Positions 9,771 through 16,626 of a stretch of DNA of 64,000 bases are shown here, in pieces. The stretch is from Lewinella sp. JB7. Its GTDB lineage: Bacteria; Bacteroidota; Bacteroidia; Chitinophagales; Saprospiraceae. Under the pieces are notes generated by a model. That model did not search any database and had not been told where the DNA came from. It saw only the letters and a list, made by a program, of their open reading frames with translations. The position numbers and the translations under genes were made by a program. Each line of letters begins with the position of its first letter. The stretch's first letter is position 1. The stretch spans positions 124,001-188,000 of the forward strand of contig NZ_JANCTD010000009.1 of assembly GCF_024297185.1 (NCBI RefSeq). The letters are read 5' to 3'.

Positions 9771-11068
9771 GCGGGGACGGCTTGGGGGTGGGGGGATAGC
9801 GGCAAGCGCAGGTGCAAGGTAGTTCCCCGGCCCGGTGTACTCTCTACCCGAATACTCCACCGGTGCGCCCGACAGATCTGGCTCACGTAGTACAGCCCGA
9901 GCCCGAAACCCCGGACGTCGTGTACGTCGCCCGTCGGTACCCGGTAAAACTTCTCGAACAACCGTCGTTGGTGTTCGGGAGCGATTCCCGGACCGTCGTC
10001 GCTGACCGCCAGGTGAAGGTGATGGCGGGCGATCCGGCCCACGACGGCAATGTGGGGGGTATGCCCGCCGTACTTGATGGCGTTGTCGAGCAGGTTGTGC
10101 AGAATATTGGTCAGGTGCAGGGGGTCGGCGAATAAGGGTATGGGGCGGTCCGGCAGGTGCCAGGTAAGGCGGCCGCTGCGCTCCTCGGTACGGGCCCGGG
10201 CGCTGCTGAGTAGGGGGGGCAGTAACTCCTGCAGGTCGATGAACTCGCGCTGTACGTCAAAGCCGCCCCGTTCGATCCGGGCGATCTGCAGTACTTTCTC
10301 CACCTGCTCGTGGAGTCGCTCGTACTGATCGTGGATCAACCGGGCGTAGCGCGCAAGGCGGGCGTCGCGCGCAACGTAGGGATCGCGGGCGAAGACGTCG
10401 GCCGCGATCCGGATGGTCGACAGCGGCGTCTTGAACTCGTGAGTCATGTTGTCGATAAATTCCTTCTGCAAGCCCGCCAGCCGGCGCTGCCTTAGGATCA
10501 CGATCATGGAGTAGATGAAGAACACCACCGTCAGGATGAGAATGACCGACAGGAACACCACCAACTGCATCTTCTGCCAGATGTACCCGACACGGGTCGG
10601 AAATTTAACGCCGAAGTAGTACAAAAGGCCCTCGTCCGGGGGAAGGTTGCCCCCGGCTGCCGGAACGTCGTCGGGTAGCTGAGGGGCATCGGCGTAGCAG
10701 TAGCCGCCGTAGGCCATTTCGTTGGTGGAGCAGTCGAAAATCGCGTATTCGAAGTCAATGTCCAGGTTGAGACGCTGCAGTTCCTGTTGCATCAGATATT
10801 CGAGCCGCTGGGCGTCGATCTCACTCTCCGTGTTAACAATGAAGTAGTTACTGCTGCGCTGGCGGACAATGTCGCGCTTCGGCAGGTCGGCCTTATTCTC
10901 GGCGGCCAACTGCCGGGCCACGCCGTAGAGGGCCAACTGGGCCTTCTGGCTGAACTCCGTGTCGTTGAGGTTCCAGGTGGTGGCCACCCAGTACGTCTGC
11001 ATACCCACGATGCCGATGATAGCCACTACGCCAAGCGCGATCACCCGCCTTATCACGTGCTTATCCAT
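9767..11068 (-). CDS. membrane sensor histidine kinase
   Basis: 433 aa. TM1 (about 8-28), a periplasmic sensor region of about 140 residues with three cysteines, TM2 (about 170-195), then a HisKA domain with phospho-acceptor His in MTHEFKTPLS, and a HATPase_c domain with N box LLDNAIKYGG, G1 box DDGPGIAP and G2 box GFGLGLYY. No HAMP domain is evident between TM2 and the H box. It phosphorylates the response regulator encoded at 9066-9770. A weak -7-like element (TACGTTTT) lies 7 bp before the ATG. The DUF6807 gene is upstream on the same strand with a 36-bp gap; whether they share a transcript is unclear. Confidence 0.95.
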   Translation of the reverse strand: MDKHVIRRVIALGVVAIIGIVGMQTYWVATTWNLNDTEFSQKAQLALYGVARQLAAENKADLPKRDIVRQRSSNYFIVNTESEIDAQRLEYLMQQELQRLNLDIDFEYAIFDCSTNEMAYGGYCYADAPQLPDDVPAAGGNLPPDEGLLYYFGVKFPTRVGYIWQKMQLVVFLSVILILTVVFFIYSMIVILRQRRLAGLQKEFIDNMTHEFKTPLSTIRIAADVFARDPYVARDARLARYARLIHDQYERLHEQVEKVLQIARIERGGFDVQREFIDLQELLPPLLSSARARTEERSGRLTWHLPDRPIPLFADPLHLTNILHNLLDNAIKYGGHTPHIAVVGRIARHHLHLAVSDDGPGIAPEHQRRLFEKFYRVPTGDVHDVRGFGLGLYYVSQICRAHRWSIRVESTPGRGTTLHLRLPLSPHPQAVPA

Positions 11069-11104
11069 AGTATTAAAAACGTAGGTACGGCGGGCCGTGG
11101 TACC

Positions 11105-12097
11105 CTAGTCCGGTACCGGGGCGGCGGCGGCGGGATACCGCGACCAGCCGTACCGGTCCAGCTTAGCGTTCGCGGCCTCGCCGTCAAAAACGACGAAACG
11201 GTAACGGGAAACGTAGGTGCCCCCCGGCGGGATGAAGAAACCCTCCTCCGCCACCGGCGTTACGGAAAAGTAGGGCATTTCGGGGTGCACCCGGACGAAC
11301 TGCGGCGACCGGAAGTTGTCCGGGTGGGGAAAGACGGCTACCCCCGCCGTCCCGTCCTCCTCACTACCGTCCAGGGGGCCGAAGATGGCCGTCCATTCGG
11401 GACGGGTGTGATTAGCCGTGCTGCGCTCGCGCCCCTCACTGGTGAGAAAACGCGCGGGCGCCCGGTACATAAGGGAGTCGGCCTCGTTCCACTCCGCGCT
11501 GCCCCGTACGCCGAGGCCGCCGTAGGTGTACTTTTCCAGGAACAGCGTATCGTCGGTCACGTTGGTTTGCTCGCTGCGCAGGTCCCATACGTAAGGGGAG
11601 GTGCTGCCGTATACCCGCACCCGCCAGTCTTCCTGAAGGATGGGGCCGTACTTCATGCTGATCTGCTGAAGGCGCGACCGGAAACCGACCACGCCGGCCG
11701 AATCGATGATCTCGAGTACCTCGAGGTGCTTTGCCGTACCCGTTCGATCTTGCTGGTTCCAGAAGTCGATGTCCTCCCCCCGGAAGCGGGTACTCGTCCA
11801 GGCCATGAAGATCCCGTGCTGGTGGGAGTGACCGACGGGAAAGGCATCCGTGATGAGGCGCCCGGCCGGGCTGTAGACCGGATCGATGAAGCCACTGCGC
11901 CGGTAGTAAGCCGGCAGCGTATCGCCTTCGTCGGGTTCCTCGAGTTGCTCCGCGAGCTGGTAACTCAGAATCGGTCGACCCTGCACGCTGATGCGAATTT
12001 CCGTATCCCCCACCAGCACCCGGGGCCCCGCCGGTTCCCGCTGACACGCCGCCGTAAGCAGGATCGATCCGAAACCCAACCATTTCACTATCCTCAT
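11105..12097 (-). CDS. DUF6807/PmoA-type lipoprotein
   Basis: 330 aa. Lipoprotein signal with ILLTAAC, cysteine at residue 19. The body resembles the family annotated as PmoA-like or DUF6807, with the characteristic SPAGRLITDAFPVGHSHQHG segment and a following FWNQQ. Despite the methane oxygenase label, these proteins occur in heterotrophic Bacteroidota near carbohydrate genes and have no proven reaction. The histidine-rich HSHQHG could bind metal. A TACTTTAG element (minus strand, 12119-12126) is a possible -7 box. The gene is divergent from the rhodanese pair. Confidence 0.82.
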   Translation of the reverse strand: MRIVKWLGFGSILLTAACQREPAGPRVLVGDTEIRISVQGRPILSYQLAEQLEEPDEGDTLPAYYRRSGFIDPVYSPAGRLITDAFPVGHSHQHGIFMAWTSTRFRGEDIDFWNQQDRTGTAKHLEVLEIIDSAGVVGFRSRLQQISMKYGPILQEDWRVRVYGSTSPYVWDLRSEQTNVTDDTLFLEKYTYGGLGVRGSAEWNEADSLMYRAPARFLTSEGRERSTANHTRPEWTAIFGPLDGSEEDGTAGVAVFPHPDNFRSPQFVRVHPEMPYFSVTPVAEEGFFIPPGGTYVSRYRFVVFDGEAANAKLDRYGWSRYPAAAAPVPD

Positions 12098-12101
12098 CCG
12101 T

Positions 12102-12109
12102 TATCTTTG
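12102..12109 (+). promoter_or_regulatory. -7 box candidate, rhodanese pair
   Basis: TATCTTTG is a full match to TAnnTTTG, 25 bp upstream of the ATG at 12135. No good -33 element was identified. Confidence 0.5.
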
Positions 12110-12134
12110 CTCCTGACCCTAAAGTACGATCGCG

Positions 12135-12485
12135 ATGCAAGATAGCCCACCCTCCTGTCCAATTCCCCGCTGGCAATTGCTAAAACAGGAACTTCGTAAC
12201 GTCGATTCGCGGGAATTCGATCGCCTCCGCGCCGCGGCGGCCCCCGGCACGGTGCTTGACGTGCGCAATGAACAGGAATTCGCGGGCCATCACCTGGAGG
12301 GCGCGGTCAATCTGAACTACCTGGGCCCCGATTTTCTCGAACAACTGGACCGCCTCGATCCGGAACAGACCTACCTCGTGTACTGCCGCAGCGGTCGCCG
12401 CAGCGTCAGAGCCTGTACCCTTATGCGTAACGCCGGCATTACCAAACTGATCCACCTCGACGGTGGGATAAACGCCTACGAATGA
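12135..12485 (+). CDS. single-domain rhodanese (cytoplasmic)
   Basis: 116 aa. One rhodanese domain with DVRNEQEFAGHHLEGAVNL and the active-site loop CRSGRRS near residue 89, whose Cys would carry the persulfide. The domain is intact and no signal peptide is present. The stop overlaps the next gene's start by 4 bp (ATGA), so the two rhodaneses are translationally coupled: one cytoplasmic, one exported. Confidence 0.92.
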   Translation: MQDSPPSCPIPRWQLLKQELRNVDSREFDRLRAAAAPGTVLDVRNEQEFAGHHLEGAVNLNYLGPDFLEQLDRLDPEQTYLVYCRSGRRSVRACTLMRNAGITKLIHLDGGINAYE

Positions 12486-12871
12486 TCACCCGATTACTCT
12501 GCACCCTGCCCTTACTGATGGTACTGGTGGACGCCTGTGGTCAGGCCGACACGGCTCCCGCGTCCCCGCCCCCCTACGAAAACGTTTCGGTGGAACAATT
12601 CCGCACGCTGATGGACGGGGAGGATGTCGTGGTTCTGGACGTTCGCACCCCCGGTGAAGTGAGCCAGGGTAAGATCGACGGAGCTACGGAGCTGGACTTC
12701 CGCGACCCCGATTTTCGGCAACGGCTCGAAGCACTCGACAAGGACCGGACCTACCTCATATACTGTGCCGTCGGGGGCCGTAGCAGTCAGACCTGCGAAA
12801 TGATGTCGGAAGCGGGTTTTGCGCGACTGTACAACCTCGAGGGGGGATATACCGCCTGGAAGGGACAGTAA
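12482..12871 (+). CDS. rhodanese-like lipoprotein
   Basis: 129 aa. N-terminal signal ending VLVDAC with the cysteine at residue 19; the lipobox is imperfect (Asp at -2) but plausible. The rhodanese domain includes DVRTPGEVSQGKIDGA and the active-site loop CAVGGRS. Compared with the upstream copy, this one is predicted to sit in the cell envelope. Coupled to the upstream gene by an ATGA overlap. Confidence 0.88.
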   Translation: MITRLLCTLPLLMVLVDACGQADTAPASPPPYENVSVEQFRTLMDGEDVVVLDVRTPGEVSQGKIDGATELDFRDPDFRQRLEALDKDRTYLIYCAVGGRSSQTCEMMSEAGFARLYNLEGGYTAWKGQ

Positions 12872-12919
12872 ACGAAACATCGGTCCGCCATTACCTGCTT
12901 TAGTAAGAAAGCAAATTCT

Positions 12920-13444
12920 ATGGAAGACTGGCTCAACGCATCCTGGCCCCTGCTGCTGGAAACGGTCGCCTCCGTATTCTTCATCTTTACCGCCATCGTA
13001 ATTCTGGTACGCATCTCCGGACTGCGCACCTTTGCCAAAATGTCGAGCTTCGACTTCGCTTCGACCATCGCCATCGGGTCGATCCTGGCGTCGGTAGTAA
13101 TGAGCAGCGAAACATCCCTGGTGAAGGGGGTGGTGGCTTTGGGTACGATCATGCTGTTTCAGCAGATCTTCGCGGGCCTGAAGATTCGCTGGGACACCTT
13201 CCAACAGATCTCCGAAAACAGCCCTACCCTGCTGATGGACGGCACGACCTTCCTGCAGGACAACATGAAAAAAACCGGCGTGAGCCGTTCCGACATCATT
13301 GCCAAATTGCGGGAGGCCAACGTGATCCGGCTCGCACAGGTCAAGGCGGTCGTGCTGGAAACTACCGGCGACATCTCCGTGCTACACCAGGAAGAGGGCG
13401 GCGGAGAACTGGAAGACTTGCTACTCGAGGGCGTGATGCGGTAG
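12920..13444 (+). CDS. DUF421 (YetF-like) membrane protein
   Basis: 174 aa. Two to three hydrophobic helices in the first 85 residues (SVFFIFTAIVILVRISG with the family's R.SG.R motif), then the soluble DUF421 domain (SFDFASTIAIGSILASVV; SPTLLMDGTTFLQDNMKKTGVSRSD broken here into its conserved parts SPTLLMDG and TGVSRSD). The domain is typical of YetF/YcaP-type proteins of unknown biochemical function. It lies 48 bp after the rhodanese pair on the same strand. Confidence 0.88.
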   Translation: MEDWLNASWPLLLETVASVFFIFTAIVILVRISGLRTFAKMSSFDFASTIAIGSILASVVMSSETSLVKGVVALGTIMLFQQIFAGLKIRWDTFQQISENSPTLLMDGTTFLQDNMKKTGVSRSDIIAKLREANVIRLAQVKAVVLETTGDISVLHQEEGGGELEDLLLEGVMR

Positions 13445-13448
13445 TTGC

Positions 13449-13456
13449 TACCTTCG
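13449..13456 (+). promoter_or_regulatory. -7 box candidate, GNAT-like gene
   Basis: TACCTTCG differs from TAnnTTTG at one position and ends four bases before the ATG at 13461, inside the short gap after the DUF421 stop. This predicts a leaderless internal transcript. Confidence 0.4.
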
Positions 13457-13460
13457 CCCC

Positions 13461-14666
13461 ATGGCTGAATACCGCATCGAAGAAAACACCGACTGGGGGC
13501 CGTGGCACGGCGTACTGGACACCGTATACGGAAGTAATCCGCAGTATGTCTACCCCCTGCGCAGCGACATTGAGGGCATTCTGAGTAAAAAGAATGCGGC
13601 ACACTCCGGCGACAACCTGCGGCGGTGGGTCATGACGGACGGCAAACGACCGGTGGGCCGCATCGCTGCCTTCGTCGACACCGAGCGCAACAAGCAACTG
13701 GATCTGCCCAGTGGGGGCATCGGATTTTTCGAATCGATCGAGGACGCCGCGGTGGCCCGTGAATTGCTGACGACCGCCGAGGACTGGTTGCGGAGCCGCG
13801 GCATGCAGGTCGTTGACGGGCCGATCAATTTCGGGGAGCGCGACAAATTCTGGGGGTTGCTGGTGCGTGGCTGGTACCGGCCCATTTATCAGGAAACGTA
13901 CAACCCGCCCTACTACCGGGCATTTTTCGAGGACAACGGCTACCGGCCCCACGAACAGTGCCTGACCATGCGCGGCATCGTCTCCGAATTCCCCGGGGAG
14001 CGGCTCGGTAAACTGGCCGCCCGGGTGCGCGAACGCTACGGCCTGTACACCAAGCAGATCGACCGTAAAAACTTGAAGCAAGGGGCCGAGGATTTCGCGC
14101 AAGCCTACAATGCCGCCTTCAATCACTGGCCCTACTTCAAACCACTGACGGGCGATGACATCTACCCCACCTTTCAGCAGATGAAGCCCATTATGGACCC
14201 TCACCTTACCTGTATTGCTTACAATAAGGAGGGACGCCCCATCGGTCTGGCGGGCCTGATTCCCGACATCAACTGCTTCCTGGACGGTGTAAACGGTAAA
14301 CTGGATCTGTTCGGCCTACCCAAATTCCTCTACCGACTGAAGTTTCAGAAGCAACCCCGCAACTGTAAGGGCATTGCTTTCGGCATCGCGCAGGACTACC
14401 AGCGGCAGGGCGTGTACCCCCTCATGGTCGACGCCATGTTTCAGAGCGGCAACCGCCACACCAGCCGTACGTACCGCTACGTCGATATGGCCACCATCCG
14501 CGGCCATAACAAACTAATGGTGGATACCTGCCGTCAGATGAATACCGATATCCACCGCGTGCACCTAGCTTACCGAAAGGGCCTGACACCCGGTGCTCAC
14601 TGGGAACCCTTCGAGATGATGGACGTGAGCCAGGTACCTCCGGGCGACTACGGTGCGAAGGAATAG
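13461..14666 (+). CDS. large GNAT-related protein of unknown substrate
   Basis: 401 aa. Two acyltransferase-like halves are suggested: an N-terminal region with VGRIAAFVDTERN and a GPINFGERDKFWGLLV signature near residue 120 that marks a conserved GNAT-related family of about 400 aa, and a C-terminal half with IAFGIAQDYQRQGVYPLMVD where the acetyl-CoA loop is expected. The substrate is not known. It lies 16 bp after the DUF421 gene. Confidence 0.78.
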   Translation: MAEYRIEENTDWGPWHGVLDTVYGSNPQYVYPLRSDIEGILSKKNAAHSGDNLRRWVMTDGKRPVGRIAAFVDTERNKQLDLPSGGIGFFESIEDAAVARELLTTAEDWLRSRGMQVVDGPINFGERDKFWGLLVRGWYRPIYQETYNPPYYRAFFEDNGYRPHEQCLTMRGIVSEFPGERLGKLAARVRERYGLYTKQIDRKNLKQGAEDFAQAYNAAFNHWPYFKPLTGDDIYPTFQQMKPIMDPHLTCIAYNKEGRPIGLAGLIPDINCFLDGVNGKLDLFGLPKFLYRLKFQKQPRNCKGIAFGIAQDYQRQGVYPLMVDAMFQSGNRHTSRTYRYVDMATIRGHNKLMVDTCRQMNTDIHRVHLAYRKGLTPGAHWEPFEMMDVSQVPPGDYGAKE

Positions 14667-14730
14667 GGGCGGGAACGCAGGAGCGGACAGGTCCAAGAGT
14701 GCCACACAATTAAGTTAATCGGCTAAAAAG

Positions 14731-14761
14731 TTGAAATACCGCCCTCGGACCCATATATTTG
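14731..14761 (+). promoter_or_regulatory. promoter of the GntR/FadR regulator
   Basis: TTG at 14731-14733 (gTTG against TTTG) is followed after 20 bp by TATATTTG at 14754-14761, a perfect TAnnTTTG -7 box. This is the best-formed promoter in the window. The expected start site (about 14766) falls at the edge of the inverted repeat at 14770-14798. Confidence 0.7.
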
Positions 14762-14769
14762 GTGCGTCA

Positions 14770-14798
14770 AACTGGTGCACCACTTTGTTGTACCAGTT
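14770..14798. promoter_or_regulatory. operator candidate for the GntR/FadR regulator
   Basis: AACTGGT at 14770-14776 and ACCAGTT at 14792-14798 form a perfect 7-bp inverted repeat. Inside it lies the perfect palindrome TGGTGCACCA (14773-14782), and a second, 8/10 matching copy TGTTGTACCA (14786-14795) sits 13 bp downstream. TGGTnnACCA is the usual core of FadR-type operators. Position just after the predicted transcription start implies autorepression. Confidence 0.65.
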
Positions 14799-14805
14799 CA
14801 GTATC

Positions 14806-15558
14806 ATGCTCCCTCCCAGTACCCCCGTTCCGAAAAGTGCTTTTGTGAAGTTCGATCTGCCCGTAGAAACTGAAAATCAGGAGCTTCAGAACCAATTGAT
14901 CGCCCGTATCCGGGACTGGATCAACTACAAAAATCTGGAGCCCGGCGATAAGCTGCCCTCCGAGCGGGTACTGTCCGAGAAGTTTGGCGTCAGCAGAAGG
15001 AGTATTCGGCAGGCTATCCAAAAACTGGAATCCTACGATCTGCTGGTATCGATTCCCCAGTCCGGAACGTTCGTCGCCAACATCGGGCAAATTGCCCTGA
15101 ACGGTATGGTCGACGATATTCTGCGGTTGAAGGGGCATGACTTCGCTTCCCTCGTCGAAACGAGGATATTGCTGGAACTGAGAACCGTCGAGTTAGCGGC
15201 CGGTCGCCGCACCGCTGACGATTTGGAACTCATCGAAGCCGCCCTGAACAGTTACAGGACAAAGATCCTTAACCGGGAGGATGCGCTCCAGGAAAACCTG
15301 CTGTTCCATCTGGCGATCGCGCGGGCCAGCGGCAACACGACCATGCACGCGCTGATGTTACAGATCACGCCCAAGATCATTTCCGTTTTCGAGGCCAACC
15401 GGGTTTGCGAGTACGACGAATCCATCCTGGAGCTTCGTCGGCACGAAGCCATACTGGAAGCGATCAGAGGTAAGGACGCGGCCCGTGCCGTCGAGTGCAT
15501 GGAAGTCCACTTCGAAAGACTCATCCAGTTTTGTACGGACGGTGGGGTGGATCGATAA
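14806..15558 (+). CDS. FadR-subfamily GntR transcriptional regulator
   Basis: 250 aa from the ATG at 14806; the frame is open 25 codons further up but that part would run through the promoter and operator. Winged-helix GntR domain at about 20-90 (LEPGDKLPSERVLSEKFGVS, then RRSIRQAIQKLES), and an all-helical FCD ligand-binding domain at about 100-245 (VETRILLELRTVELAA, HLAIARASGN, HEAILEAIRGKD). FCD domains bind small carboxylates through a metal; Asp, His and His at the expected places are visible. The SDR gene 108 bp downstream is the obvious co-regulated partner. Confidence 0.92.
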   Translation: MLPPSTPVPKSAFVKFDLPVETENQELQNQLIARIRDWINYKNLEPGDKLPSERVLSEKFGVSRRSIRQAIQKLESYDLLVSIPQSGTFVANIGQIALNGMVDDILRLKGHDFASLVETRILLELRTVELAAGRRTADDLELIEAALNSYRTKILNREDALQENLLFHLAIARASGNTTMHALMLQITPKIISVFEANRVCEYDESILELRRHEAILEAIRGKDAARAVECMEVHFERLIQFCTDGGVDR

Positions 15559-15570
15559 CCGAGCAATCAT

Positions 15571-15590
15571 ACAGTACCGTACCGTACTGT
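15571..15590. repeat. inverted repeat between regulator and SDR gene
   Basis: ACAGTAC and GTACTGT form a perfect 7-bp inverted repeat with a 6-bp centre. There is no T-run, so it looks more like a protein-binding site than a terminator, but its sequence differs from the operator at 14770-14798. Confidence 0.4.
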
Positions 15591-15666
15591 TCACCTCCCG
15601 CCGGCGGTATTCCCGGTCGGCAACGGGATAATATCACTTAAACAAATCACATAAAAATTGAAGTCT

Positions 15667-16431
15667 ATGAGTAATGCAGGAGAAAGAGTAGCCGTAATCA
15701 CCGGAGCAACGGGCGGCATCGGATTCGCGGTGGCCCGGCGGCTGGGAAAGGACGGATATACCGTGGTACTGAACGGTATCGAGGATGAGAAGGGAGCTCA
15801 GCGCATCGAAGAACTACAGGCGGAAGGCATCAAAGCGGAATACTTCGGGTTCGACGTCACGAAGGAAGAAGCGGTCACGGAGAACATCACCAAGATCGGG
15901 GAGAAGTACGGAAGAATCGATGTCCTCGTTAACAATGCGGGCGGGCTCGGCGGCAGATCCCGCTTCGAGGACATGACCACCGAATTCTACCGCTTCGTCA
16001 TGGCACTTAACCTGGACTCCGTGTTCTTCGCCTCCCGGGCGGCCATTCCCTTCCTCAAAAAGGGAGAGAATGCCTCGATCATCAACTACACTTCCAACGC
16101 CGCGTGGAACGCCGGAGGACCCGGAGCCGGTATCTACGGTACTTCCAAGGCGGGCGTCCAGACGATCACGCGGGCGCTGGCGAAGGATCTGGCCGAATAC
16201 GGCATCCGCGTTAACGCCGTATCCCCCGGAACCATCGATACGCCCTTCCACCAGCAGATCAAGTCGACCAAACCGGAAGTCTTCGCCTCCTGGGCGAATA
16301 ACATCATGCTCGGCCGACTGGGCAAACCGGAGGACGTCGCGGGCGTCGTCTCCTTTCTGGCCAGTAAGGACGCCGGATTCCTGACCGCGGAAACCATCCA
16401 GGTGGGAGGCGGCCAGGCACTGGGAATCTAA
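15667..16431 (+). CDS. SDR-family NAD(P)-dependent oxidoreductase
   Basis: 254 aa classical short-chain dehydrogenase. Cofactor motif TGATGGIG near residue 13, NNAGG near 88, catalytic Ser in NYTSNAAW, Tyr and Lys in YGTSKAG, and the C-terminal GQALGI. Closest in style to 3-oxoacyl-ACP reductase or sugar/sugar-acid dehydrogenases; the FadR-type regulator upstream points to a sugar-acid or keto-acid substrate. The ATG at 15667 fits the fold; a TTG three codons earlier is possible. Confidence 0.92.
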   Translation: MSNAGERVAVITGATGGIGFAVARRLGKDGYTVVLNGIEDEKGAQRIEELQAEGIKAEYFGFDVTKEEAVTENITKIGEKYGRIDVLVNNAGGLGGRSRFEDMTTEFYRFVMALNLDSVFFASRAAIPFLKKGENASIINYTSNAAWNAGGPGAGIYGTSKAGVQTITRALAKDLAEYGIRVNAVSPGTIDTPFHQQIKSTKPEVFASWANNIMLGRLGKPEDVAGVVSFLASKDAGFLTAETIQVGGGQALGI

Positions 16432-16449
16432 GTTTTACGAACGCAGAAA

Positions 16450-16509
16450 ACGTTTCGGCACTGCGTACGGTAAGCCCCCGGGCTCAACGTGCGTGGTGCC
16501 GAGAAACGT
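16450..16509 (+). other. long imperfect hairpin after the SDR gene
   Basis: Outer stem ACGTTTCGGCAC (16450-16461) pairs with GTGCCG and AAACGT (16496-16501 and 16504-16509) around a two-base bulge. Inside, TGCGTACG pairs with CGTGCGTG using G-U pairs, and AGCCC/GGGCT closes the tip. The structure spans about 60 bases with no T-run. It may be a factor-dependent 3' end for the SDR transcript, or a leader or small structured RNA before dnaB. It does not fold as a tRNA. Confidence 0.45.
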
Positions 16510-16549
16510 AGCGGACCGGCGGTAGGACGCGGGCGCAAACTATTTTGGA

Positions 16550-16590
16550 TTATCCACAGCTATTATTGCTTTTCCACATCCTTTTCCACA
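16550..16590 (+). promoter_or_regulatory. three DnaA-box-like 9-mers upstream of dnaB
   Basis: TTATCCACA at 16550-16558 is a perfect DnaA box. TTTTCCACA at 16570-16578 and 16582-16590 fit the relaxed consensus TTWTNCACA. All three are in the same orientation, spaced 20 and 12 bp, in a locally AT-rich stretch ending 36 bp before the dnaB ATG. This may be a DnaA-responsive dnaB promoter or part of a replication origin. Confidence 0.6.
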
Positions 16591-16611
16591 ACAAATTGTT
16601 AGAAAAGGGAC

Positions 16612-16619
16612 TACCTTTA
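16612..16619 (+). promoter_or_regulatory. -7 box candidate, dnaB
   Basis: TACCTTTA matches TAnnTTTG except for the final base and ends 7 bp before the dnaB ATG. It lies 21 bp downstream of the last DnaA-box-like site, so bound DnaA would sit at the promoter. Confidence 0.4.
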
Positions 16620-16626
16620 CGGGCAG

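Noticed and set aside
10787-12145. A 452-codon open frame on the plus strand
   Set aside because: Antisense across the kinase and DUF6807 genes, both of which have clear family motifs; no domain in the plus frame.
16450-16509. tRNA or tRNA-like gene
   Set aside because: The fold is a single rod, with no cloverleaf, T-loop or CCA end.
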